A stretch of DNA of 64,000 nucleotides, taken from Ampullaceana balthica (taxonomy: Eukaryota > Mollusca > Gastropoda > Lymnaeidae). The stretch covers positions 369,428 through 433,427 of the forward strand of contig CALYLW010000325.1 of the NCBI GenBank assembly GCA_944989445.1. The letters run 5' to 3'. Within the stretch, counting starts at the first letter, position 1, and the number at the start of each line of letters is the position of its first letter. Shown in pieces: positions 1-10,811 of this stretch. The translations under genes and the position numbers were made by a program. Below the pieces are notes generated by a model that saw only the letters and a program-made list of their open reading frames with translations, had not been told where the DNA came from and did no database searches.

Positions 1-170
1 TATGTCTGGAATTATGATTATATTTTTCTCTCCATAATTGTCTATCTTGATCATAATCTCTGTGTCTGGAATTATGATTATATTTTTCTCTCCATAATTG
101 TCTATCTTGATCATAATCTCTATGTTTGGAATTATGATATTTTTCTTTCCATGCTTGGCTACCTTTGTTT
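1..170 (-). repeat. 60-bp tandem repeat inside the gag frame
   Basis: Two 60-bp copies (1-60 and 61-120) differ at a single position, and a third, diverged copy follows at 121-170. Sixty bases are 20 codons, so the gag frame stays open and gains a repeated basic/aromatic module containing QLWREKYNHNSRHRDYD. The array may continue left of the window. Confidence 0.8.
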
Positions 171-1375
171 TCAAAGTGCTCTTGTCTTGATTTTTCTTCT
201 GTTTTCTTTCTGATAGAGCTGTCATTAGGTGACACTCTATTTGGTTGTCCTTTATTGTGGTAACACTGCTTCGCCATATGTCCTGGCTTGTTACAGTACC
301 AACAAATAGTTTGTCTGTTGCCTTGGTTTGGCAGACTCTGGTTTCTCATACCTTGCCTTTTTTCTTGACTTTTAATTTGTATTGCTGCAAATATGTCTTG
401 TCTCTTATCCATTTCCACATTCGGATGAGAGTCTTTGAATGTTCGTAATGCATTTGTTAGCTCTGCTTGAGTACGAACTTTCTTGTCAGTCAAATATGTG
501 AATAGGGTTGGTGTTGCATTTTCTAAAAACTTGTCAATTAACACCATGTCTATTATGGCCTTTGGATTGCTCGTATCTATTGCTGTCAGTTCCAGCCATT
601 TTGTTAGTTTGACTTGTGCTTCATGTACTATGATCTGTGGATCTTTGTCCATCTTGATTCTCATTTCATGAAATTCTCTTCTATAATCATTTTCTGACTT
701 TCCAAAATGACATAGAAGTGCCTTTTTGACATTCTTATATATGCTTTTGTCTTCTTTGGCTATACTGTTATAAGCTTCAAATGCTTCTCCAGTTAATTGA
801 GTCATCAGTTGTGCTGGCCAATCTTCTTCATTATAGCCTTTCATAGCCATTATGGATTCGAAATAATCCAGATAAACATCCATTTTTTCTTTTTGGCTAT
901 CATATTTTCTTACTTTGATAGTATCCCTTGGTGCTGACCTTCTATTTGTTTCATCACCAGGATTGTGGCCTCTACTCCCTAGCTCAATTTGTAATTTTAA
1001 GGTTGCTTGTTTCATTTTTTCAAGTTCTCTTTCACTTATGAGTTTTTGCCTCTCTTCTTCATTAGCAATTCTTGCTTTTTCTTCAGCCTCTCTTTGATTT
1101 TCTTTTTCTTCAGCTTTTCTTCGCTGTTCTTTTTCTTCGGCTATTCTTTGATTTTCTTTTTCTTCAGCTTTTCTTCGCTGTTCTTTTTCTTCAGCTATTC
1201 TTTGATTTTCTTTTTCTTCAGCTTTTCTTAGCTGTTCTTTTTCTTCAGCAATTCTTTGCTTTTCTTCTTCTTTAGCTAATTCTTGATTTACTTTTTCTTC
1301 AATGAAATCTCTCATTTCTTTTCCCTTTAGTCCGATCTCTTTAGCTATAGCAGTGAATTCTTTGTAGTGATCCAT
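1..1375 (-). CDS. Gag-like polyprotein of an LTR retrotransposon, 3' end beyond the window
   Basis: An uninterrupted frame on the minus strand runs from an ATG at 1375-1373 to the window edge, at least 458 codons. Residues about 33-105 are a charged coiled coil made of imperfect repeats of the type EEKEQRRKAEEKENQRIA. A Gag/SCAN-like helical core follows (about 165-330, with YFESIMAMKGY and WPAQLMTQLTGEA). Residues 358-371 are a CCHC zinc knuckle, CWYCNKPGHMAKQC (CX2CX4HX4C), the nucleic-acid-binding module of Gag. Beyond it the frame enters two in-frame 60-bp repeats. The family role, packaging element RNA into particles, is established knowledge; assignment to a Ty3/gypsy-type element is inference because no protease or reverse transcriptase lies in the window. 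The ATG is chosen because it is the first in frame and faces a candidate LTR and primer site upstream. Confidence 0.85.
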   Translation of the reverse strand, partial: MDHYKEFTAIAKEIGLKGKEMRDFIEEKVNQELAKEEEKQRIAEEKEQLRKAEEKENQRIAEEKEQRRKAEEKENQRIAEEKEQRRKAEEKENQREAEEKARIANEEERQKLISERELEKMKQATLKLQIELGSRGHNPGDETNRRSAPRDTIKVRKYDSQKEKMDVYLDYFESIMAMKGYNEEDWPAQLMTQLTGEAFEAYNSIAKEDKSIYKNVKKALLCHFGKSENDYRREFHEMRIKMDKDPQIIVHEAQVKLTKWLELTAIDTSNPKAIIDMVLIDKFLENATPTLFTYLTDKKVRTQAELTNALRTFKDSHPNVEMDKRQDIFAAIQIKSQEKRQGMRNQSLPNQGNRQTICWYCNKPGHMAKQCYHNKGQPNRVSPNDSSIRKKTEEKSRQEHFENKGSQAWKEKYHNSKHRDYDQDRQLWREKYNHNSRHRDYDQDRQLWREKYNHNSRH

Positions 1376-2214
1376 GTTTTGTTTGATTGAATAATATGAG
1401 TCAAGCAATTTGGTAAGGAATTTAGGTATATGTTGATAAAGTTATAAATCTTCCAAATGAAAAATCTTGAATTCAAAATGTTAAGTTCAAATAAGTGACA
1501 CGTCTAAACCATGAAATCTAGTTATTGACAAGATGAGACAACAAAAGAATCCTCACACGGGATCTTTGGTATACTTTATATATACGCTCCCTCAGATTGA
1601 CAAAATTTATTAAATGGTCCGATCGTTTTGAATAAAAGTCACTTGGTTAAAATTTCAATTTTTGAGTAGTTTTTAAACAATTTAGTTCACTCCATTAATC
1701 CAAAATTGCGATAATCAAACTCTTCACACAATGAATGGATAAAAATTCCGTTTCTTTATTTATAATTCACACCAACACATTTAATAGTCCATAGCTTCTC
1801 GGTTCGATGTTATGTTTACAAATATTTCCTGGAATCAACTAGCATTGAACCTGTTGACGTCAGGACCTATATATGTTCACCGTGTGTCACCATTCAGTAA
1901 GCCTACAAGACCCAGATGCCAGTACTGTGTAGTATACTTGTACTGTCGTCGAATGTGACGTAGAACCAACTAGTCTGATCCAGTTTTATACACTGCGGAC
2001 ACGTGCCGATTATGCCGCCATTTTGAAATCTTCTTGTATTTTCATTGAACTACAAAAGTTTATTCACAGCTTCTTACGAACTTGAATATTCAAAAAATAC
2101 TATAGCTGTTATTATTTCTTATTTTAAAGAATACTTTCCTTTTTTGGAAATATCCAATACTTATTTCCACGAAACCTCTTTCTTGAAATCTCGTGTACAG
2201 TGTTCACATAGAAC
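1376..2214 (-). other. Untranslated leader between primer site and gag
   Basis: About 840 bp on the minus strand between the candidate primer-binding site and the gag ATG. No long frame is visible. It is AT-rich and holds a TATA-like GTATAAAACTGG on the minus strand near 1985. It is read as the retrotransposon leader from its position only. Confidence 0.4.
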
Positions 2215-2231
2215 TTTTACTTCTGCACCAA
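2215..2231 (-). promoter_or_regulatory. Candidate primer-binding site
   Basis: Directly inside the proposed LTR the minus strand reads TTGGTGCAGAAGT. It begins with TGG, as expected for complementarity to a tRNA 3' CCA end, and sits exactly where a primer site should be. The tRNA was not identified. Confidence 0.5.
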
Positions 2232-2536
2232 TGTAACGATAACTTTATATACTCTTTTATGTAGGCGTTCTCACAGTAATTAATCTTGTGCACAATAACT
2301 CACTGAAGAATTCGTTTATCCAAAACAACTTTAATATACATATATATTGTACACATAAGAATCATTTGAGGTAATATAACGTGGAAATCTTGAGTTATTC
2401 ACTATACATCCTTCCCTGTCGGAAGTCTACACACAACTGTTCGCCCAACACTTTCAACCAATGAAATGCTCCTTTCTTCCCGCGTCTCTTGTACACGTGA
2501 CCTTACGTCACAAAATTATGTTAATCAGATGTGACA
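2232..2536 (-). mobile_element. Candidate 5' LTR
   Basis: On the minus strand this 305-bp segment starts TGTCAC and ends GTTACA, the TG...CA form of LTR ends, with near-matching short terminal inverted repeats (TGTCAC against TGTAAC). It contains TATA-like stretches near 2340 and 2250 and is followed by a primer-site-like motif and, 0.84 kb on, the gag frame. The 3' LTR would lie outside the window, so pairing cannot be checked here. Confidence 0.5.
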
Positions 2537-2886
2537 CTATGTTCAGTCGTCCGTGTGTTCAACTGTCTGTGAGATCAGATGTCCATGTGGTCGCATGTTC
2601 TTCGCTTGTTCACATATTAGTTTAATTAGCCAGGGTTCACATATCAATATGTTCATTAAATGGTTGAGTTTTATATATCTTTTTATAAAACGTATTCATG
2701 TGAGTTTATTCAGAATCAATTTCTATTTACATGTAGTCGATTGTCTTATGTTTCGTTTTCAAGGGCTCACTCAGCTCAGGTTCTGTTGCCCGGTCACTTT
2801 TACACACAAAAAAAATCTTTTCATAGAGTCTTAAGGGATGCAACTAAAAGAAATAATATGTAAGATTAATTGTTTTAATTAAACAA
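2537..2886. other. Unassigned interval
   Basis: AT-rich sequence between the LTR and the first K repeat. Only short, patternless frames are present; nothing recognisable. Confidence 0.5.
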
Positions 2887-3480
2887 CCCCGTAAAAACAA
2901 AGTTTTTGACTATAAATCCCTTATATATGAGACATAACTAAATGTATTGATTATGTTCAATGTAACACCCATCGCGCGACAAACATTTACAGACTGAACG
3001 CGACTGAACTCCCTTCCTGTAAAACACGAGGATGTGGTCGTGGATGGCTGGAGTGAACTCAGTGACGCGTGAATATAAACAATAACAGACGGACACATTG
3101 CGCAGTGCTGTTAACTCCTGGGAAAATTTCCCAAATCGTGGGAATTTTTTTAAAGCCAAATTAGGCAAATGAATAGAAATGGGAATTTATGAGGATTTTG
3201 CCTTAAATATGGGAATATGTGAGATTGCTTCGCCAACAGAATTTAATGCATTTTGGAATTTTTAGTATAATTTGGGAATTTTTTTATTCCTGCCTGGGAA
3301 AATTTGGCAACTTGAGTTAACAGCACTGACATTGCGTTATATAGAGATAAACTAAAAATGCATTTATTAAACTACGGTACATTTGATCGATCTGAAATTT
3401 TTATACAATGCATTGTTAGGTGACACGAGTCTATGTGCAAAATTTCAGCTCGATCGCATCACGGAAAGTGGGTCATTTTA
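2887..3480 (+). repeat. K repeat copy 1, interrupted by a hAT MITE
   Basis: First of about eight copies in the window of a dispersed repeat. Its A-end carries CCCGTAAAAACAAAG then GACTATAAATCCCTTATATA. The internal block has TACGGTACATTTGATCGATC, a motif GCATTGTTAGGTGACACG and a motif near CGGAAAGTGGGTCATTTT. Complete copies end with GAAGTTAATATAAGGGATTT. The two ends share AAATCCCTTATAT in inverted orientation, so it may be a non-autonomous TIR element or a Helentron-like element; no coding region is present. This copy lacks the GA-rich segment and B-end and abuts an inverted copy. Confidence 0.75.
3103..3328. mobile_element. hAT MITE (226 bp) with perfect TIRs and 8-bp TSD
   Basis: The termini CAGTGCTGTTAACTC and GAGTTAACAGCACTG are perfect 15-bp inverted repeats. 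Both sides are flanked by the identical octamer ACATTGCG (3095-3102 and 3329-3336), the target duplication typical of hAT transposition. The interior has no coding potential. It sits inside K copy 1; the corresponding point in K copy 5 (near 12410) reads ACACATGCTATATAGAG, compatible with an empty site. Confidence 0.9.
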
Positions 3481-3664
3481 AAATCCCTTATATTCATTTC
3501 ACGGCCGTCTCTGTCTGTCGTCATCTCTCTCTCTCTGTCTTGGGCGGGCGGAAAAACAAAAAATGACCCCCTTTCCATGATCCGATCGAACTGAAATTTG
3601 GCACACGGGCCCGTCTCACCTAACAATGCATCGTATCAAAATTTCAGATCGATCGAACGAATTA

Positions 3665-5138
3665 CGGACACTTCGACCCCGGACGTTTTGACCCCGGACT
3701 GTTCGACCCTGCCAGTTCGACCACAGGACGTTTCGACCCCGGACGATTCGACCCCGGACAGTTCGACCCCAGGACGATTCGACCCCAGGACGTTTCGACC
3801 CCGGACGTTTCGACCCTCGTTTCTACATTGTGAAATGTTTTTATTTATTCTTTTTAAAAAAATATTTTAAAAAATTAATTTTTGATAAATTATCCATTAA
3901 AATGTAAAAACTCCCAAACTGAACACAAAACTATAAATCACCTAATTTATTATTGGGTTTTAAAAATGTTTATATTTAAGTCGTTCAAAGGTTTCCACCG
4001 TGATAACAAAAACAAACGAACGTGTTTTTTTCCCTTTTTTCTTGTTTTTTTTTAAAATTGTTATTTTAATTTATATTTTAAGTGTCGACATGCTGAACGC
4101 AGGCGCTGAAACCATTACAAACCCGCGCACTCTGCATTCACTTGTTTCTTGTGTTGCTTAACACGTGTATACCTCCCTAGCAGAAATACTGATTTTAATA
4201 AGACGTACAAAGTTGTCAGTATTTAAAGTTCATAAATTTCAATAGTTTATACCGCCGCCTAGCAGACAATAACATTCAAGCTGCTGGACCCTATGACCGA
4301 ACTGAACATTACGTCATCGTTATTTACATTTCCTCCTAGGGTTTCATAAACCCATGTTACGAAGGCTACACTCAGTGACCACCACAGCAAGCCGTGTGCT
4401 GGCGAGAGTAAATAGAGTAAGTGGGGCAGAGAGAAGGTAGGCACCTTTAGAAAGGACTATCTCACCACATTGTCTTTGTTTTGTCCGATTACATCGGATG
4501 GGGGGGTGGAGTAGGATAGGTTTGGATGGACTTTCTACCTCAGAGGAATGGCACATTGATCACATTCATGAATTCGCATTGAATGTTGACTGGTTGTCAT
4601 GAATGTTGACTGGTTGTCATGAATGTTGACTGGTTGTCATGAATGTTGACTGGTTGTCATGAATGTTGACTGGTTGTCATGAATGTTGACTGGTTGTCAT
4701 GAATGTTGACTGGTTGTCATGATTTGACTGGTTGTCATGAATGTTGACTGGTTGTCATGAATGTTGACTGGTTGTCAATAACAATTTCAAACTGTATATA
4801 ATTTTTAACGGATAATAATTTTAAGCCAAATTATTTTTATACAAAAAATTAATTTTAAAAATAATAAATTTTAAAAAGTATATTTTTAAAAAATATATTA
4901 AAAAAGTATACGGTGTTGATACTAGGGGTCGAAACGTCCGGGGTCGAAACACCCTGGGGTCGAAACGTCCTGTGGTCGAACTGTCCAGGGTCGAATCGCC
5001 CGGGGTCGAATCGTCCGGGGTCGAACCGTCCGTGGTCGAACAGACCGGGGTCGAAACGTCCTGGGGTCGAAACGTCCTGTGGTCGAACTGGCAGGGTCGA
5101 ACCGTCCGGGGTCGAATCGTCCGGGGTCGAAGTGTCCG
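3665..5138. mobile_element. Foldback-like element with minisatellite inverted arms
   Basis: The ends are inverted copies of CGGACACTTCGACCCCGGA. Each arm is an imperfect minisatellite of roughly 14-17-bp units: TTCGACCCCGGACG at 3665-3826, and its complement GGGGTCGAACCGTCC at 4924-5138. The centre is AT-rich and non-coding with a 20-bp tandem array. Both sides show GATCGAACG (3651-3659 and 5146-5154), compatible with a 9-bp target duplication, but 5 and 7 unpaired bases separate it from the TIRs. Drosophila FB elements and some Mutator-like elements have tandem-repeat arms and 9-bp duplications; assignment to either is inference. Confidence 0.65.
4581..4777 (+). repeat. 20-bp minisatellite, about 10 copies
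   Basis: Head-to-tail copies of GAATGTTGACTGGTTGTCAT, nearly identical apart from one copy shortened by two bases. It lies in the centre of the foldback-like element. Confidence 0.9.
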
Positions 5139-5455
5139 ACCACCCGATCGAACGTACCGTGATTAAATTAATGCATTTTTAGTTTATCCTTATATAACGT
5201 ATGTAATTAAAATTCACGGTTTGTTATTGTTTTTTTCCACGTGAGTTTGAGTTGACGCTTAGACGTCGACCGTCGTGCCAACACCCCCTCACGCCATCAC
5301 CCCCTCACGTCCCATCCGCCGTTAAAAGACAGGGGACATCACTCGGTGTTAGTCTGTAAATATTTGTTGCGTTGGAACATAATCAATACTTTCAATTCTG
5401 ACTCAAATATAATGGATTTATAGTAGAAAACTTTGTTTTTACGGGTTTGATTTAT

Positions 5456-5987
5456 TAAATCCTTTATATTAACTTCGAAATCTTGTCGTCATCTCTCTCT
5501 TCGTACGTCGGTCGGGCGGAAAAAGAAAAGTAAAAAATGACCCACTTCCCGTGATGCGATCGAGCTATAATTTGGCACATGGACCCGTCTCACCTAACAA
5601 TGCATCGTATCAAAATTTCAGATCGATCGAACGTACCGTAATTAAATTAATGCATTTTTAGTTTATGTATATAAACTATATGTAACGGTCGCTATCGTTT
5701 AGATTTTACGGGTCACTTGACTTCACGCCAGCCAGAGGTGAACACATCTCGTGCTTTAACCAGGTGTACCGGCGTGCTTTTGTTTACATTTTACGTGTCA
5801 CGCTGAGCTAGGTACAGCGATCAGTGACAAGACCTTTCCATTCTCCCACCCCCCCTCCAGGTTAAAAGCAAACGGGAGTTAAGACAGATTCAGTCTGTAT
5901 ATATTTGTCACGTTTGAACATAATCAATACTTTTAGTTATGTCTCATATATAAGGGATTTATAGTCAAAAACTTTGTTTTTACGGGG
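5456..5987 (-). repeat. K repeat copy 3
   Basis: Near-complete inverted copy, from TAAATCCTTTATATTAACTTC at the left to GGGATTTATAGTCAAAAACT and TTTTTACGGG at the right. It has the CT-rich segment, the GGTCGGGCGGAAAAAG motif and the internal block. It lies about 10 bp from copy 2 in the same orientation. Confidence 0.8.
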
Positions 5988-6591
5988 TTGTTTCATTACT
6001 TTTGTTTTTCAGCCCAACCGACCACATACGACAGGCAGACAGAGATAGATGACGACAGAGAGAGAATGAGACAAGACTGTGAAGTTAATATAAGAGTATT
6101 ACATAAAGCTCTTTTAAACAATATACTTGCAATGCACTATAATCACGTTCATATTTTAACCTAGTTTCAGAAATTTCTCTATTTAAAACTATTATTTGTG
6201 AAAAACTAATGTTACTATTTTAAGCGACAAAAAAAGTTTCTCGTTTACACCGACTTACTTATACAAATTTAAGTCAAAAATTTTTTTTGATACAAGAATT
6301 TTCAAGGGAGAGAAAAATGATATTTTAAGGGATATAAACGAAAACATTTTTGACATTTTTCAATTAAACGTAGGATCAGTTTTTAATTTATTTTATTATC
6401 TAGTTATTGTTATAACTAGTGAATTTTGAAATTAAACCATTTTATTAATAACGAGCAACAAAGCCCGTCCAAGGACGTTCCTCCACCGTTCGGTGGCATG
6501 TTGTAACTCCCCCCCCCCAACAGCCGTCTCGACCGGCATTACATGTGCATCGCGTTAAAAATACTATTCATTATAGTTATAATTAATAACT
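5988..6591. repeat. AT-rich dispersed repeat (L family, copy 1)
   Basis: 6297-6450 contains TTTTCAAGGGAGAGAAAAATG, which recurs diverged near 48190 and 51236. 6449-6600 (ACGAGCAACAAAGCCCGTCC onward) recurs at 28247-28400 with over 90 percent similarity by eye. No frame of interest. Confidence 0.6.
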
Positions 6592-6818
6592 CGTAAAAAC
6601 AGAGCTTTTTGCTATAAATCCCAACGCGCATAACTCAAAATAAAGTCTTGGAAAAAATACTGCAACAAAAATAACTCGTTTTGAACGTCCACGTAAATGG
6701 CGTAAACGTGTTCAATATGATTGGCTGTAGGAGTCATGTGTTTGAGGGACCAATCGCTATAGATGACCGGACAGAACGGACAGAAAGGACAGAAACTTGC
6801 CTTTTATTATATAAGGAT
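6592..6818 (+). repeat. Short K-related element
   Basis: Starts CTCGTAAAAACAGAGCTTTT then GCTATAAATCCC, close to the K A-end. It ends CTTTTATTATATAAGGATT, similar to the K B-end. The internal K block is missing, so this looks like an internally deleted or related family member. Confidence 0.5.
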
Positions 6819-7611
6819 TAGATAAATAATTTGGGTAGGCCATCATAGAGCCTGAAAGGGCAGGTCCTCCAAGGGCATCACTCGAAAAGGTACAAAAAAG
6901 AAGGTGCCCCGGGAAACAAAGTCTGACCATCTTTAGCAGCGAGGTATCACTATAACAAAATTAACTAAGCGTTACCTAAAATATAAAATAATTTACTTTT
7001 TTTTTATTTAAAGGAAACATGTTAGGGTAATACTTTTAAGATGTCTAACTGACAGAGATGTCTGCAGTGGATATGCGGATCGCACTGTGAGAAACCAACA
7101 GTCATGTTTCTTTGAGATTGACTGTGTGACATTGGGCCATCAGGCTCGCAGCATTTCACCTTTGGAAAATCGTCATCTTATTATATGACCTTCTATTTTT
7201 CTCAAAAATTGATTATACTATTTTCAGAAGACAAATATATATATACTTGAACTTTTGAAAGGTACCAGAAAATCACTTTGAAAAAACTAAAAAGTTATTA
7301 GGGAAATGAAATTTCAATTTCAAATAATGTTCATCTTTATTTTCCTTCTTACGTTATTTAAAAAAAAATAGTTTTCATGGGATGCTATAACGACATGCAA
7401 TGATATTCATCAATGCATTTGTCTAAAAATAGTTGAGTTCCCTATTCAGACCGTCTGGCCTGTAGGCCACGTTTAGCGGCGTTCAGAAGGTTCTGCACCT
7501 ACTACATATTAAAGGATTGTGTGTCTTTTACAATGCCCAGCTGCCTTTACTTTACCCTAAATAATTTTAGGTAACCATGCGAGCTGAGCGGACACGAGGC
7601 ACACCTTAAGG
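6819..7611. other. Unassigned interval
   Basis: No supported gene or repeat. Short frames only. Confidence 0.5.
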
Positions 7612-10358
7612 CAGTGCTGTCCAACCCGCGGCCCGCATGCGGCCCGCGGACCTGTCAAAAATGGCCCGCCATATCTTGGTAAAAATTCTTCTTATCTTTA
7701 CTACTTAGTGATTCATTGTTTTTGATAATTTATTAGAGACTACCTGAGAAATGTGGCATTTTTAATAAGACGGGGTGGGGTGCCGCAAAAGCGGTTTTTG
7801 GTTTGATAGATTTATGTCCTTGGCGTTTCACGTGAACAATGGGGCAACTTGGGCTTAGCTGAAATCCGATACGTCGATACTGGGATACAACCATCCAGAA
7901 TGTCTTTCTGTTGCTTCAGTCAGGGCGGGGTCATAGCGGGGTCAGCGGTGGCCCGAAGGATTTTATTTGTAGCTACCTGGTCAGTGTCGGAACAAGGATA
8001 ATCAAAATGACACATAGGGTGTTATATGATATTCCCAGGTCACTGCATAGGAATGTGAACAAATAGAAATAAACTTGCCTGGGTTTGGGGGGCGGTGGGG
8101 TGGGGGGTGGTGGGGTTGAATAAATGTCCATCCTGTATTTTTAAAAGGAAAAAGACCAGTAACTGGTATTCATTTCGAGAGTGTGAACCATTCTGATAGT
8201 AGAAAACAGAATAAAAGCTGCGTTTGTGGTATCAGTGCAATTCACTTATGAAAAAATTCTGAGAGATAACAGGAACGATTTTTGAAACGACATTTGTTTC
8301 TAAAAAGAGAAAGCCAATATGGCGAGTAGGAAACGAAAAGTTACAGAAGAGAATCGCACTTTTAACTCTTCGTGGGAACTCGAATTTTTGTTTTCTCTGT
8401 TTAATGAAAAGCCAGTGTGTTTGATTTGTCAGGCTACTATTTCTGTTATCAAAAAGTCAAATCTGCAGAGACACCACAAAGTCAGTGCATGCCGATTTTG
8501 ATAACGAATATCCGAAAGGAACAAAGCTAAGAGAAGACAAAGTTAGTTCTTTAAAGAAGAATTTAAATGGCAAGCAAAATGTTTTCCGCCGGATTTTGAG
8601 TTCAAGTGATTGTGCTACTGAAGCGTCTTTTAAAATAATTAGCTGGTTGTTAGCGAAGAAACAAAAATCGTATCGGGATGGTGAAACGGTTAAACTTTGT
8701 TTTCAAGAATGTGCTGATTCTTTATTTTCTGAGTTTAAAAACAAGGAAGATATAAAGAAACAAATATCTTATCTTCAGCTTTCCCACCAGACTGTGGCAA
8801 AGCGTGTTGAAAGTATGTCCGGGAATATATTGGAGCAGTTGCTTACGGATTTAAAAAACGCTTCTGGTTTCAGTCTGGCATTGGATGAATCATGTGATAT
8901 CACTGACACGGTCCAACTTATAGTTTGGGTTAGGTTTGACAAGGGGCAGACCTTTAAAGAAGAATTACTGACAATAATTTCATTAAAAAATACAACCCGT
9001 GGTGAGGATGTATATAAAGCACTGAAGGATTTTCTATTAAACAACAATATCGATTTGAGGAAGCTGATTTCTGTTACAACGGATGGTGCTCCAGCAATGA
9101 TAGGAAGGAAAGTTGGACTCATTGGTTTGCTGAAGGCTGACAATGATTTTCCAGACATTCAATCTTATCATTGTATAATTCACCAGCAATCTCTTTCCTC
9201 AAAGTTGAAGGATGACAAATTGCAAAATGTAATGGATGTTGTGGTGAAAAGTGTTAATTTCATTCGAGCTAATCCATTAAATCACAGGCAGTTTAAGAAT
9301 TTGTTAGAAGAGTATGATAACAATTTTGGGGATTTTATTCTTCATACTGATGTTCGTTGGCTGAGCAAAGGAAAGGTTCTGTCACGATTTTGGAACCTAA
9401 TTGACGAAGTAAAACTGTTTCTCAGGTCTAAAAAAAGGAAGATTTGTTAAATTATATAGAACTACCAGATTTTTTGGTAAAATTAGCATTTCTAACCGAC
9501 ATCACGGATCACCTGAATAAATTAAATTTAAAATTGCAAGGACGTTTTCAAATCTTACCAACGCTAATGAGAGAAATCAGTATTTTTGAATCCAAGCTCG
9601 ATTTTTTCATCACCCAAATAAATCAGTCAAATTTTACTCACTTCCCAGCTCTTGCCAAGGCTGCTCAACAACTTCCAGAGCTTGTCACAAATGAGCGATT
9701 CTATCTTTTATTAGAAAAGTTAAAGCTGGATTTCACAGATCGATTCAAAGATATTCGAAATCTTACACCTGTTTTGCTTTTTGTAGAAAATCCTTTTACT
9801 AGTGATGTCTCTAATATAGCCTCGAAAATGACCATATTAGGAGCAGACGAAGGTGCAGTGCAGCTTGAAATCATCGAGATTCAGCATAACACGCCGCTTC
9901 GTGATAAACATACGAATTCGTCGCCAACTGAATTCTGGATGACGTATGTTTCTGCAGACGAATTTCCGCAACTATCGAAAAGTTGTAGAAAAATATTAAC
10001 CATGTTTGGTAGTACCTACGTCTGTGAAGCTGGATTCTCCATCATGAATAATATAAAATCTAAAAAAACGAAACGCTTTGACTGATGAGCATTTGGAAAA
10101 CTTAATAAGAGCAGCAGTTACAGAATACGAACCGCAAATTAAGAAAATTGCAAGTACAGTTCAAAGCCAAATATCACATTAGAGATGTGTTACAGTTTTT
10201 ATTCATGTTATTTTTCGTATTGATGAGGAGACAAAGTTACATAAGATAGGAAGTATTTATCCATTTAATATTTTCTTAAGACGTTAATTGATTGCGGCCC
10301 CCGGCCTAATAAGGAAAAAAAATGTGGCCCGCGGGGTCAAAAAGGTTGGACAGCACTG
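7612..10358 (+). mobile_element. hAT transposon (2.75 kb) with TIRs and transposase remnant
   Basis: The left end reads CAGTGCTGTCCAACC and the right end GGTTGGACAGCACTG, perfect 15-bp inverted repeats, followed by GC-rich subterminal GCGGCCCGC motifs on both sides. Flanking octamers are CCTTAAGG (7604-7611) and CCTTAATG (10359-10366), a 7/8 match expected for a slightly aged hAT duplication. It encloses a BED-type hAT transposase reading frame with three frameshifts. Its first eight TIR bases equal those of the 226-bp MITE at 3103. Confidence 0.93.
8319..10182 (+). pseudogene. hAT transposase, ZBED5/GTF2IRD2-Charlie-like, three frameshifts
   Basis: Three overlapping frames form one transposase of about 615 codons. 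Residues 1-60 carry a BED-like zinc finger (CLIC followed by RHH). The catalytic region has LALDESCDIT, TTDGAPAM, the YHCIIHQQS motif and LHTDVRWLSKGKVL. The C-terminal dimerisation part has CEAGFS and a last frame ending at the TAG at 10180-10182. Frame changes occur near 8480-8487, at the A7 run 9430-9436 and at the A7 run 10062-10068. Two of the three breaks fall in homopolymers, so either decay or base-calling error is possible. As read it cannot make a full protein. The transposase would bind the TIRs and excise/insert DNA; that is family knowledge. Confidence 0.88.
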
Positions 10359-10366
10359 CCTTAATG

Positions 10367-10724
10367 CCACGGGAACAAATCGCGGCATGAACGATCCGCG
10401 ACTCTCGGTACGCCGCACAGCCTCCTCACTTAAAGTTAAGAAAGTTATATTCACGACTGTGCATGTCTTCATAACTCACATGTGAACTTAAGGCACCTGT
10501 CCCTAGTGGTTAACGCTAACATACATGTACACACGTTTACCAACAGCTGTTTTAAAAGCTTAATAGTTCTCAACATGTGGTGAGAAATAATGTTGTACAT
10601 AACGATACTAAGAGTTCTACATAAGTAGCTAAAAGGGACGTCAAAAATAAACTTATAGCTACTTACACATCTTTTAAACAAATATATTAATGAAGTAATT
10701 TACTGCCGTCCCTTTAAGTTACTA
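10367..10724. other. Unassigned interval
   Basis: Sequence between the hAT element and a small minisatellite. Nothing recognisable. Confidence 0.5.
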
Positions 10725-10811
10725 ACATGTCGCTACTGACATGTCACCACTGGCATGTCACTATTGACATGTCACTACTGACATGTCACTACTGACATGT
10801 CACTACTGACA
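10725..10811 (+). repeat. 14-bp minisatellite, about 6 copies
   Basis: Copies of CATGTCACTACTGA with point variants, more uniform toward the right end. Confidence 0.85.

Larger units (their letters stand above)
3481..5445 (-). repeat. K repeat copy 2, interrupted by a foldback-like element
   Basis: Inverted K copy. The left part (3481-3660) has AAATCCCTTATATT, a CT-rich stretch, a GGGCGGGCGGAAAAAC motif and the reversed internal block up to GATCGATCGAACG. The right part resumes at about 5146 with GATCGAACGTACCG and ends at ACTTTGTTTTTACGGG near 5445. The 1.5 kb between is the inserted element described separately. Confidence 0.7.

Noticed and set aside
8775..9158. Minus-strand frame of 127 codons
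   Set aside because: Shadow of the hAT transposase on the other strand.
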